Shown: positions 42,271 through 51,981 of the stretch, one piece after another
Layout of the letters: every line of letters begins with the position of its first letter
How positions within the stretch are numbered: the stretch's first letter is position 1
Assembly (NCBI RefSeq): GCF_040869045.1
Contig: NC_090322.1
Coordinates: 82,173,675 to 82,237,674 of the forward strand
Length of the DNA stretch: 64,000 nucleotides
Reading direction: 5' to 3'
Origin: Eurosta solidaginis
Lineage: Eukaryota > Arthropoda > Insecta > Diptera > Tephritidae
Made by a program: the position numbers and the translations under genes
The notes under the pieces: generated by a model
Database searches by the model: none
Told to the model about the DNA's origin: nothing
What the model saw: only the letters and a program-made list of their open reading frames with translations

Positions 42271-43098
42271 GGTTACTCGACCGCTCCGTCCTCGTGTAGC
42301 CTACATATTACGTTTTTCTAAATAAACTTACCGGCCTAAAGGTTAAGCATGGTTAAAATACTTAAGTCGTTTTCTTCAACAAATTTTAGTAGATCACTCA
42401 GCAGTTGTTGGCTTCAGAACAATACTTTTTGATATAGTTATTAAAAGTTTTTAAAGTGTTTCAAACGTTGTTTATCGTTTTATATCCTTTAATATTAGAG
42501 TTAAATATGATAAAAACTACGTACGAATTTTTTTAACCCATTCGTTTTGGTTACTCGACCGCTCCGTCCTCGTGTAGCCTACATATTGCGTTTTTCTGAA
42601 TAAACTTACCGGCCTAAAGGTTAAGCATGGTTAAAATACTTAAGTCGTCTCGTTCAACAAATTTGAGTAGATCACTCAGCTGTTGTTGGCTTCAGAACAA
42701 TAATTTTTGATATAGTTGTTAAAAGCTTTTAAAGGGTTTCAAACGTTGTTTCTCGTTTTATATCCCTTAATATTAGAGTTAAATATGATAAAAACTGCTT
42801 ACGAATTTTTCTAACTCATTCGTTTTGATTACTCGACCCCTCCGTCCTCGTGTAGCCTACATATTGCGTTTTTCTGTTTAAACTTACCGGCCTAAAGGCT
42901 AAGCATGGTTAAAATACTTAAGTCGTTTGCTCCAACTAATTTGAGTAGATCACTCTGCAGTTGTTGGCTTCAGAACAATAATTTTTGATATAGCTATTAA
43001 AAGTTTTTAAAGTGTTTCAAACGTTGTTTCTCGTTTTATATCCTTTAATATTAGAGTTAGATATGATAAAAACTGCGTAGGAATTTTTTTAATCCATT
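42271..43098. repeat. Satellite segment between Copia and Gypsy-B
   Basis: About 3 monomers of the 276-bp satellite, ending AATTTTTTTAATCCATT where the Gypsy-B LTR fragment begins. Confidence 0.9.
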
Positions 43099-43362
43099 AT
43101 ATAATAATCAAAATTCAAACATAGAAACAATTCTCAAAATGAAAATACGTTACATACACAATTCCATATTTTATATAAACTTGAATAAGACAATATTCAA
43201 ATTGACAAATAAAACAAATACATACAAACATATAAGGGAAAAGTAAATGAAAATATGTTGCTAACCATTTGAAACAAAGCTTTCTATATCAAACATGAAA
43301 ACCAAATATGTTATACAGTTCAAATACACAAGTACACATACTACAATTCGACCATCCTGACA
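43099..43362 (-). repeat. Gypsy-B 3' LTR, 5' part only
   Basis: Read on the minus strand it begins TGTCAGGATGGTCGAATTG after a purine-rich GGAGATCAGGGGATC. It matches the right LTR over 232 bp with a couple of differences, then stops at the satellite junction. The R-U5 end is missing. Confidence 0.75.
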
Positions 43363-43500
43363 ATTTGAGATCCCCTGATCTCCTATTTTATAATTAAACT
43401 ACATATCTTAAAACAAATTATAAAACACAATTCAACAGCAACAAAATATATACTACTACTCGACCATCCTGACAATTTAGATCTCCTGATCCAGTGCTTT
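43362..43500 (-). repeat. Duplicated polypurine/LTR-start segment of Gypsy-B
   Basis: On the minus strand, GATCAGGAGATCTAAATTG plus TCAGGATGGTCGAG (inner, LTR-like TG at 43474) recurs 112 bp further out as GATCAGGGGATCTCAAATTG plus TCAGGATGGTCGAA (TG at 43362). The integrase stop codon lies in the inner copy. The intervening AT-rich 70 bp has no recognised function. Confidence 0.7.
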
Positions 43501-44289
43501 TTCGTGACTTTGCTCACATACCGAAAACCACGGTCGCATATTACCTATTGTCCACACTCCAACATAAGGTATCCTAGACTGTTGAAATCCTTCTACATCT
43601 TTCACCACATAACGGTAATTTTTCAGAACTTTAGCTATCATATATGGACCTTTAAATTTTGGGACAGGACAAACATGTGAATCAAAATTTTTCAACATAA
43701 CATAATCTCCCTCTTTAGATATGATAGGAGCCCTCCGTTTGCTATTAACATACTCTTCATTATACTTTTGTAATTTTTTTTCATTTTCCGCTGCATTATT
43801 TCTGACATCAACAAGAGACCTTGGTTCTTGAATTTGTTCTGCTTCAATTAAATTTTCTCTTAATACATCTACCACCTTACCTCTCTGCTTTACCGCAAAA
43901 AGCATCACACTTGGATATTCTTTAATAGTCCTGTGCAAAATGTTATTTAATGCGAATTCAACAGTTTCTATAACATTATCCCAATAAATATTTTCACCTA
44001 AACTTACCAATTTTGAAATCATAGGTCCTAAACTTCTATTTACCCTCTCAACTTGACCATTTGCTTGAGGTGAACCTGTGGCTATTTTAATATGATTAAT
44101 ATTCTCTTCTTTCAAAAAAATTAAGAAATCACTTGAAGTAAAACAACTACCTCTGTCAGACACTATAACTCTAGGACGACTATACGACCGAAAATAATTT
44201 TTTAATGCAGAAATAACTTCTTTGGTTTTTGTTGTCTTAGTTGGATATAACCTTACAAATTTTGTAAACGCATCAACCACAACTAGCAA
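43477..44289 (-). pseudogene. Gypsy-B integrase core and C-terminus
   Basis: MLVVVDAFTKFVRLYP follows the first catalytic Asp. SDRGSCFTSSDF carries the second Asp and ANGQVERVNRS the Glu. The C-terminal part has a GPY/F-like module (FKGPYMIAKVLKNYRYVVKD). It is in the same frame as 44323-44859 and is separated from it by a TAG at 44323-44325, within the HIDH-stop-GP motif around the first Asp. The catalytic residues are therefore present but split by a stop. Confidence 0.85.
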
Positions 44290-44322
44290 ATATTTAACTG
44301 CTCTTGAATTATCAATAGGCCC

Positions 44323-44859
44323 CTAGTGATCTATATGAACTACTGCAAAAGGCACACTTTCCTTTGGAATGGTATGTAAAAAACCTTCCTCTCTACCATA
44401 TTTAGCTGAAAATGTTATACACTTTAAGCAATTTTGTATATGGCACATAATTTTTTGTTTCATATGAGGAAACCAATAACTTTTCGAAATTATATCCATC
44501 GTTTTATTTACCCCTAAATGTCCCAGTTCATCATGATATTTATATAAAACATGACTTTCCATACTCTCTGGAACATAAAACACAACCGATCCATTATTCG
44601 TTTTCCTATAAATAACTCCATTACGCATTTCATATACACGATTTTCCTTTTTTTCTAACAAATCACGCAACTTTTTCAACTTCTGATCCTTATTTTGGCA
44701 AATAATCATATTCTCCTCAAAGGTATTACTTTCTAACACCAAAATAGTATTGGAACGACTGAGCGCATCCACATGTTGCATACGACTTCCAGACCTATGT
44801 TCCAACACATAATCATAATTGTGAAGTTCTAAAGCCCACCTAGCTATTATTGGATTCAT
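44323..44859 (-). pseudogene. Gypsy-B RNase H end and integrase zinc-binding domain
   Basis: It starts in the RNase H tail (ARWALELHNYDYVLEHRSG and HVDALSR, the usual RNase H exit motif) and holds the integrase HHCC finger (YHDELGHLG, then CHIQNCLKC). It ends VHIDH followed by the TAG. The upstream join is a frameshift at a long A-run (plus-strand T-run near 44863-44872). Confidence 0.85.
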
Positions 44860-45188
44860 TTCTTTTTTTTTAATGTTAAAGTTAACGAATTACAGTCTGT
44901 AATAATTTTGAATTTCAAACCATGTAAATAAATTCTAAATCGTTTTAAAGCATATATAATCGATAACGTTTCAAGTTCAAAGCTATGATACTTTGACTCT
45001 GCTTCACTTGTTCGTTTAGAAAAATAAAAGACCGGATGCATTTTTTCATCTTTCTTACGCTGCATTAAAATTGCCCCAAAACCTACGCAACTAGCATTAC
45101 AATGTAACTCTGTTTCATCATTTGGATCATACAACGCTAAAATAGGAGACTCCAACAATTTTTGCTTAAGATTTTCAAAACATAACAA
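44856..45188 (-). pseudogene. Gypsy-B RNase H
   Basis: It contains the RT connection (FENLKQKLLESPILALYD) and RNase H blocks (FYFSKRTSEAESKYHSFELETL, in two parts, and ITDCNSL). The first catalytic Asp position reads Asn (HCNAS, codon 45096-45098), where Gypsy elements have HTDAS. Frameshifts border it on both sides. Confidence 0.8.
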
Positions 45189-45946
45189 CTCGTTTTCTCC
45201 AAACTGAAACTTTCTGTCTTTTTTGTTAAATCATATAAAGGTTTCGCAATTAACGAAAAATCTTTTAAAAACCTACGAAAGTACGAACAAAGCCCAAGAA
45301 AACTTTGAACTGATTGTAATTTATTTGGAATCGGAAATTTTTTAATTGCTTCTAATCCTTTATCATCCGCCCTTATACCATCCTCTGTAATAGTATACCC
45401 AAGATATTTCACACGACTAACTAAAAACTCACATTTATCTAATCTAAACTCTAATTTATTTTCAACTAAATTTCGAAAAACTTCCGTCAAAATTTCTAAA
45501 TGTTCTTCTACAGTTTCAGTAGCTATCATTATATCATATAAATATATGATAACCTTACCCTGTTTAATCATATTTGCAAATACCTTATTAACAAACCTTT
45601 GAAATGTAGATGGAGCATTTCTCAACCCAAATGGCATTCTCAAAAATTCAAATTGTCCAAGCGGAGTTATAAACGAAGTAAATTTGATTGAGTCTGGTTC
45701 CATAAAAACATGAAAAAATCCATTTTTCAAATCTAATTTCGTGAAAACTTTTTTATGCACCAGCCTATCAAGCAAATTATCAATCAACGGTATTGGATAA
45801 TTATCTTTAACTGTAATTTTGTTAAGAGTCCTAAAATCAATACACATCCTAAGATCCCCAGTTTTCTTTCGAACCAACACTATCGGTGACACAAACTCAG
45901 ATTCACTTGGCCTAATAATATTTTTCTCCAAATACTCATCTAACAA
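45137..45946 (-). pseudogene. Gypsy-B reverse transcriptase
   Basis: RT blocks are in order: SPIVLVRKKTGDLRMCIDFR, YPIPLIDNLLDRL, FTKLDLKNGFFHV (first catalytic Asp present), FLRMPFGLRNAPSTFQRF, then IIYLYDIMI. The catalytic pair reads YLYD, with Tyr (codon 45536-45538) replacing the first Asp. FLGLCSYFRRF follows. The frame is lost after PLYDLTKKTESF near 45190. The polymerase is inactive by substitution as well as by frameshift. Confidence 0.9.
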
Positions 45947-46687
45947 TTTTTGAAGTTCATTTTTTTCACTATATGAGAGACGGCGAGGTGGAAACTAAAC
46001 GGTTTAACACTATTCAAAGTCAGTCTCATCTGACACTTAACCTTTGGTTCTATAAGACGTGGGCACGTAACATAATACTTTTTATACAAATCAACAAGTT
46101 TAGTTTGATCAGAAAATTTTACATTTTCTCCAAATTTGAGATTTGAATCAGTATTATCGCTTGGAGAAATTGCTAACAATAGCTTCTCAAATATATCTTC
46201 ACTACAGTTTTTCATATCAACGTCAGACACCAACTCATTTACCTCTTTCTTATCTTCGCAAAACTGTTTCATCAATATTTTAGTACATTCTTTTTTGTCA
46301 ACATCATTTTTATCTCTTTTATCAATATTTTCACAACTTTCCCTCAATATTTTAAACCCTCCAATTTTCAAAAAAATCTCGACCCAAAACTGCATCATAG
46401 CCCATGGTCCTATCAGCCACTACAACAAAAATTATAGTAAATTCCTTATCGTCCAATAATATACAACACAAAAATTTTCCAAAAGTTTTAACTCTTGTTT
46501 TATTCAAACCAAAAAATTCTGAATTAACACTTAAAAATGAATTAACATCGACTTCGTTAGAAACACTAGACTTCCGAATAAGACTAATAGGACTTCCGGA
46601 ATCTATCAAGCAGTCTAAAGAAAAAGAAAAATTGCTAAAATTTCTAACAACAAATAAAAAAGGTCTTACATATTCATCTTCGTCCAT
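45940..46687 (-). pseudogene. Gypsy-B protease and protease-RT linker
   Basis: The protease active site is LIDSGSPISLI, with GYDAVLGRDFF as the flap/C-terminal block (46352-46687). A frameshift near 46370 moves the following linker (KILRESCENID and onward, 45940-46398) to another frame, and a second near 45960 returns to the RT frame. The linker is Lys/Asp/Glu-rich with no recognised fold. Confidence 0.75.
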
Positions 46688-46732
46688 GTGATGTACTGTC
46701 TTTTTACGATCTGGACATTCATTAAGAAGATG

Positions 46733-47785
46733 TTACTTGCTTCCACAGCCATAACAAGCCCCTTTCCCTCTAATGGGTTTTCGACATTCTGATGCATAGT
46801 GACCCATCGAGTTACAATTGTAACACCTTACTTTAGAACTGTTGATATTTTTTATATAAGAAGATTTTATTACTACTTCTCTTTGATTTACTTTCGAAAA
46901 CGCTTGCAACAGCTGCACCTTGTTTCTAAAACATTGTAAATAGCCTTGCATACGCAACTGTTCGTCAGTTATACCATCTATAACATATTCAATTAACTCA
47001 TCTTCATCCAACTTTAATGGATTTGCCAACATAATTTTATCATTAAAATATTCTACAAAACTTTCTTTTTGCTGCCATTTACGTATTTCAAAATTTCTAC
47101 GCAAAACCAATTTGCTATGTCTTGTGTCAAATACTTCCTTCAACTCTTTAACCAACTGCGTAAAATTTTCAGCTATAAAATTTGGTTTTGAATATAACCA
47201 TTGTTGAGCTTTGCCCTTTAATTTTCCTAGAAACAACAATTTCATGTTACTCTCGTTGACAGAATACATGGCCTTGACATTTTGAATTTGCATCACCCAT
47301 GTATCTACGTCACTACTGCCATCATAATCCGGCAGTAAGCCTCTTATATTATGCAAATTCATACTATTTGAATTATCTTGAAAACATCGTGTCAAGTTTG
47401 CATCCGCATGCACACCATCCCCGGTCATTCTACGCAAAAATTCATTTTCTCTAATTAACAACTCTTTTTCACGCCTCAACAAATCTGCCTCCCGTTTAAT
47501 ATGTAAAACACTAACTACTGGATCACTGCTTTCATCTGACGATTGTTCCTTAGACATTGTATTAAGAGGTTCATCTTCTACATGTATCTCATCAGCATTA
47601 CCCTCAATACAATCATCATTTGCAGAATATACAATAGGGCAAACACCCCGCTGACCAATAGGTACCTCATTTAACCTCAAAACAAGCGTAGTCTTGCATC
47701 CTGATGTTGGCAAATTTAATTGCCGGAACCATTGACGTAATTGACTAACAGAATAGTCTTTTGCAAAAATAGATTCCTCCATCAT
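46733..47785 (-). pseudogene. Gypsy-B Gag (350 codons)
   Basis: It starts at ATG 47785. Residues about 11-41 (YSVSQLRQWFRQLNLPTSG and LVLRL) form a SAP-like motif at the same position as in Gypsy-A. An acidic and Glu/Arg-rich coiled region follows, then the Gag core (WLYSKPNF, EYFNDKIML) and a CCHC knuckle CYNCNSMGHYASEC. A second knuckle starts CYGCGSK and is cut by TAA (46733-46735); HLLNEC continues in frame beyond it toward the protease. Gag and Pol were thus probably one frame, as in Gypsy-A. Confidence 0.85.
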
Positions 47786-47804
47786 AAAAAAAATATTTAC
47801 ATAT

Positions 47805-47882
<78 letters not shown>

Positions 47883-48842
47883 AAAAAAATAAATCAACAA
47901 AAAAAAATTTTTTTTTTTTGTTTTATGGGGTTTTTTTCTCCTTTTTCTCCCTTATTCTTTTTCAAGTTTTTTGTTTTTTTGTTTTTTTTTTTTATATTAT
48001 TTTTTACCACTCGTTGCCTCCTCTAATTTAAAACAGCACCTCTTCTTCAACTGCTAATCTGCTTCCAAAATGCTTACAGGACACTCTCTTTTCTGTATTT
48101 CACCTTTTTTGTTGCTCACTCCTTTTCTGGAAATTTTTACCGCTCACTCCTTTTCTGACATTTTTTACTGCTCAATTCTTTTTCATATTCTTAACTTTTT
48201 TACTGATCACCCTTTTCTGAATTCCGCTTCAACTGCTTTAGCGGCTCACTCTTTCTGCTTTAATTTCTTTCCAGGACACTCTTTATTGTACGATTATAAC
48301 ACCTCAGCTCATCAACATCTCAAATTCTCAAAAATCTTTAAATTTGTTGCTTCAAGATGCATATTCCGCTTTTCATCATTCCAAATCTCTTTTTTCATGT
48401 ATAAAAATTCGCAAATCTCCACGCTACAAGTTGAACTTTCGCCAAATGATTTAATTTCTTTTTTTTTTATATTCCGGTCGTTTTTTATTTAAAGTTATTT
48501 AAAAAGTATTTAAACTAACGCAATGTCTTTCTTTTAAAGGAAGTTATTTCAGCTTTTTATTTTCACCAATAAAAGAAATATATCTTTATTAAGAAAAGGT
48601 TCGCCTCACTTCTGAAAATTGTAAGGCCACCGGAAGATACCGTAAATTATAATAATAATACGTCCGTTCAATTCAACAATCTATTTAATTCTCCCTCTCA
48701 AAATACAATTTTCCAAATTAAAAACCTGAATTCGTTACAATATTTCTTTCAACGAGTCACGTACACTTGTTCCCCTTACAAATACATTTTCAACAAATCG
48801 AACAAGTGTACGCCGTTTTAAACATATTCACACAAACACTTA
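47786..48842 (-). other. Gypsy-B leader and rest of the 5' LTR, not resolved
   Basis: About 1.06 kb of very AT-rich sequence, T-rich on the plus strand. It must contain the end of the 5' LTR, the priming site and the leader. On the minus strand an AATAAA-type signal lies near 48576-48583. I could not find a convincing TGG priming site. The open frames here (47741-48031, 48070-48492) come from TA and T runs. Confidence 0.5.
47806..47880. repeat. (TA)n microsatellite, about 35 units
   Basis: An uninterrupted TA run sits just upstream of the Gypsy-B Gag start. It can form cruciform or slipped structures and its length is likely variable. Confidence 0.95.
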
Positions 48843-49074
48843 TATAATAATCAAAATTCAAACATAGAAACAATTCTCAAAATGAAAATACGTTACATAC
48901 ACAATTCCATATTTTATATAAACTTGAATAAGACAATATTCAAATTGACAAATAAAACAAATGCATACAAACATATAAGGGAAAAGTAAATGAAAATATG
49001 TTGCTAACCATTTGAAACAAAGCTTTCTATATCAAACATGAAAACCAAATATGTTATACAGTTCAAATATACAA
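48843..49074 (-). repeat. Gypsy-B 5' LTR, part shared with the 3' LTR
   Basis: 232 bp matching 43099-43330, ending at satellite TTTTCTAACTCATTCG on the right. The first 32 or so bases of the LTR (TGTCAGGATGG onward) are absent. Confidence 0.8.
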
Positions 49075-49561
49075 GTTTTTCTAACTCATTCGTTTTGATT
49101 ACTCGACCACTCCGTCCTCGTGTAGCCTACATATTGAGTTTTTCTGTTTAAACTTAACGGCCTAAAGGTTAAGCATGGTTAAAATACTTAAGTTGTTTTC
49201 TTCAACAAAGTTGAGTAGATCACTCAGCAGTTGTTGGCTTCAGAACAAAAATTTTTGATATAGTTATTAAAAGTTTTTAAAGTGTTTCAAACGTTGTTTC
49301 TCGTTTTATATCCTTTAATATTAGATTTAAATATGATAAAAACTGCGTACGTATTTTGTAAACCCATTCGTTTTGGTTACTCGACCGCTCCGTCCTCGTG
49401 TAGCCTACATATTGCGTTTTTCTGAATAAATTACCGGCCTAAAGGTTAAGCATGGTTAAAATACTTAAGTCGTTTCGTTCAACAAATTTGAGTAGATCAC
49501 TCAGCTGTTGTTGGCTTAAGAACAATAATTTTTGATATAGTTATTAAAAGTTTTTAAAGGG
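49075..49561. repeat. Satellite segment right of Gypsy-B
   Basis: Nearly two monomers of the 276-bp satellite. It includes a CTGTTTAAACTTA variant also seen near 42874. Confidence 0.9.
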
Positions 49562-50201
49562 TGTCAAACAACGGAACATTCATATGGCGTAGCAGCTAAA
49601 AAGGCTTGCACTGATGTGAATGTTGGAGACTCGAGTTCAACGCTCAGCTCCCGAAAAGCTAGCTGATGAAGAAGTGAAATTCAGAAACATGTCCTAGTAA
49701 CCATCGCCGTTTGTAAACTTACAATTTTTCTCTAATATCAATTACAAAAACCATTGTATAAAGCAATATGAGCAAAGCTCGCTAATTAAATACATATGAT
49801 CATATTGATATAATAGTAACAGCGGAAGTATTAAAAACAAATACTGTAAAAATCCGAACAAATGTTACTAAGCTTTCAAAAGCACGCCTAAAAAAATCAT
49901 ATCCACACCATTAGGAATAAACTACATACAGAGTGTATGAGCCTACATGGTGATCAAAAGGAATATAAACAAAAAAGGCAACTCTTAGAGAACAATTGTA
50001 CAGCGAACAACGGAACATTCATATGGCGTAGCAGCTAAAAAGGCTTGCACTGATGTGAATGTTGGAGACTCGAGTTCAACGCTCAGCTCCCGAAAAGCTA
50101 GCTGATGAAGAAGTGAAATTCAGAAACATGTCATAGTAATCATCGCCGTTTGTAAACTTACAATTTTTCTCTAATATCAATTACAAAAACCATTGTCAAA
50201 C
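49562..50201. mobile_element. Small unclassified element with 191-bp direct terminal repeats
   Basis: Direct repeats at 49567-49757 and 50006-50196 (offset 439) flank 248 bp of unique AT-rich sequence. The outer edges carry TGTCAAAC at 49562-49569 and 50194-50201. This is satellite sequence and could be an 8-bp target duplication, though it overlaps the repeat edges. Removing the insert leaves a normal GTGTCAAAC(G/T)TTGTTTC monomer. The repeats begin AACAACGGAACATTC and end AAAACCATTGT, with only a weak inverted similarity at the tips. There is no ORF of note. It may be a miniature LTR-type element or a tandem insertion; not recognised. Confidence 0.6.
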
Positions 50202-50769
50202 TTTGTTTCTCGTTTTATATCCTTTAATTCTAGAGATAGTTATTAAAACTTTTTAAAGGTTGTCAAACGTTTTTTCCCGGTTTATATCCTTTAATTCTAG
50301 AGTTAAATATGATAAAAACCGCGTACGAATTTGTTTAACCCATTGGTTTGGGTTACTCGACCGCTCCGTCCTCGTGTAGCCTACATATTTCGTTTTTCTG
50401 AATACTTTTCCGGCCTAAAGGTTAAGCATGGTTAGAATACTAAAGTCGTTTCTTTAAACAAATTTGAATAGATCACTCAGCAGTTGTTGGCTTCAGAACA
50501 ATAATTTCTGATATAATTATTAAAAGTTTTTAAAGGTTGTCAAACGTTGTTTCTCGTTTTATATCCCTTTTTTTCTAGAGTTAAATCTGTTAAATACCGC
50601 GTACGAATTTTTTTAACCAATTTGTTTTGGTTACTCGACGGCTCCGTCCTCGTCAGCTTACATATTGCGTTTTTTTTAATTTGCTCACCGATCTAAACGT
50701 TAAGCATGTTTAAAATACGTAGGTCGTATTGTTCAACAAATTCGAGTAGATCAGTCAGCATTTGTTTGA
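50202..50769. repeat. Satellite segment ending at the duplication junction
   Basis: About 2 monomers. It includes the long variant with an extra AGATAGTTATTAAAACTTTTT block and GTTTTTTCCCGGTTTATATCC, otherwise seen only at the start of the window (about 60-240). It ends GTCAGCATTTGTTTG before the join at 50769/50770. Confidence 0.9.
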
Positions 50770-51366
50770 ATTAGCTAAAAAGGGCGCATCCCTTGAAGCT
50801 TGCTCCGTAGACGTCCCAATTAGATTGGGCGAGATTAAGCGAAGGCGAGAGGTGCACATGATCGACCAAGCAGAAAAGGCGTGGGTTCAAGCGCGGGGCT
50901 GTAAAGTGTCGAAGATTATGTGTAGGTCTTACAACCTTAGAATAACACAGTTGCTTCTATCATTAAAAAGAGAGGACTGTAGACTCATGACGGGTATTCT
51001 GACTGGACACTGCCTTCTGGCGTCACATGCCTTTAAATTAGGCTTGGTCAGTGATAGCAGGTGTAGGAAGTGCGGGTTGGAGGAGGAAACGATCGAGCAC
51101 GTTCTGTGCTCGTGCCCTGCACTTGCCTGGCTAAGACTCCAGCTATTAGGAGTGATACAGCTGTCAGATCTAGAAGCAGCAAGTGGCTTAAGTCCTAGGA
51201 AGCTTCTAGTATTTGCCAAGAGGACGGAGTTATTTTATAACATAGGTCCTGGTTTTTGATAGGGTTTTTCAGTTTGGTCGTTAAAACAAACTTCTGGTAA
51301 CACTACGGACTCAATCAGTCTATGTGAGGTCCTCATGGACCGGCCAGTTCAACCTACCTACCTACC
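50770..51366 (+). pseudogene. 3' fragment of the non-LTR ORF2 (duplication copy)
   Basis: It holds the last 165 or so codons of RNase H and the C-terminal CCHC domain (stop at 51257-51259), the 3' UTR and the CCTA tail. It begins in the RNase H region between DELAKK residues, at a join with satellite and not at a natural element end. The open frame appears to start a few bases upstream in satellite, without an ATG. Confidence 0.9.
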
Positions 51367-51981
51367 TATATCCTTTATTTCTAGAGTTAAATCTGTTAAA
51401 TACCGCGTACGAATTTTTTTGACCAATTTGTTTTGGTTACTCGACGGCTCCTTCCTCGTTAGCTTACATATTGCGTTTTTTTTAATTTGCTACCCGATCT
51501 AAAGGTTAAGCATGCTTAAAATACGTTAGTCGATTTGTTCAACAAATTTAAGTAGGTCAGTCAGCAGTTGTTTGCTTCAGAGCTATAATTTTTGATATAG
51601 GTAATAAAACTGTTTAAAGGTTGTCAAACGTTGTTTCTCGTTTTATATCCTTCAATTCTAGAGTTACGTATTGTTTAACCCATTCGTTTTGGTTACTCGG
51701 CCGCTCCGTCCTCATGTGGCCTACATGTTGAGTTTTTCTAAATAAACTTACCGGCCTGGTTAAAATACGTAAGTCGTTTTTATCAACAAATTTGAGTAGA
51801 TGACTCAGCAGTTGTTTGCTTCAGAGCGACAATTTTTGAGATAGTTATTAAAACTTTTTAAAGGTTGTCAAACTTTGTTTCTCGTTTTATATCCTTTAAA
51901 TCTAGACTTACGTATTGTTTAACCCATTCGTTTTGGTTACTCGACCGCTCCGTCCTCATGTAGCCTACATGTTGCGTTTTT
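51367..51981. repeat. Satellite segment (copy of 29778-30392)
   Basis: Same monomers and variants as the first copy. Confidence 0.9.

Larger units (their letters stand above)
43099..49074 (-). mobile_element. Gypsy-B: decayed minus-strand Ty3/Gypsy element with truncated ends
   Basis: Gag, protease, RT, RNase H and integrase run right to left with several frameshifts and stops. A 232-bp direct repeat lies at the two ends (43099-43330 and 48843-49074) and is the shared part of the LTRs. The left (3') LTR starts TGTCAGGATGGTCGAA at 43362 but is cut off at 43099. The right (5') LTR lacks its first 32 or so bases and continues inward past 48843 to an end I cannot place. Both outer ends pass straight into satellite without a target duplication. 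This is old and inactive. Confidence 0.85.
29181..50769 (+). repeat. Tandem duplication, unit 1 (about 21.6 kb)
   Basis: Sequence from 29181 recurs from 50770 at an offset of 21589, becoming 21601 after the GTCC tract and 21602 after a C insertion near 36765. The second copy begins directly where this unit ends, so the arrangement is head to tail. The unit holds the 3' end of the non-LTR element, HINE3, HINE4, Copia, Gypsy-B, the 191-bp repeat element and satellite. Confidence 0.85.

Noticed and set aside
47741..48492. Plus-strand ORFs rich in Tyr/Ile and Phe/Ser
   Set aside because: They are produced by the TA microsatellite and T-runs in the Gypsy-B leader.
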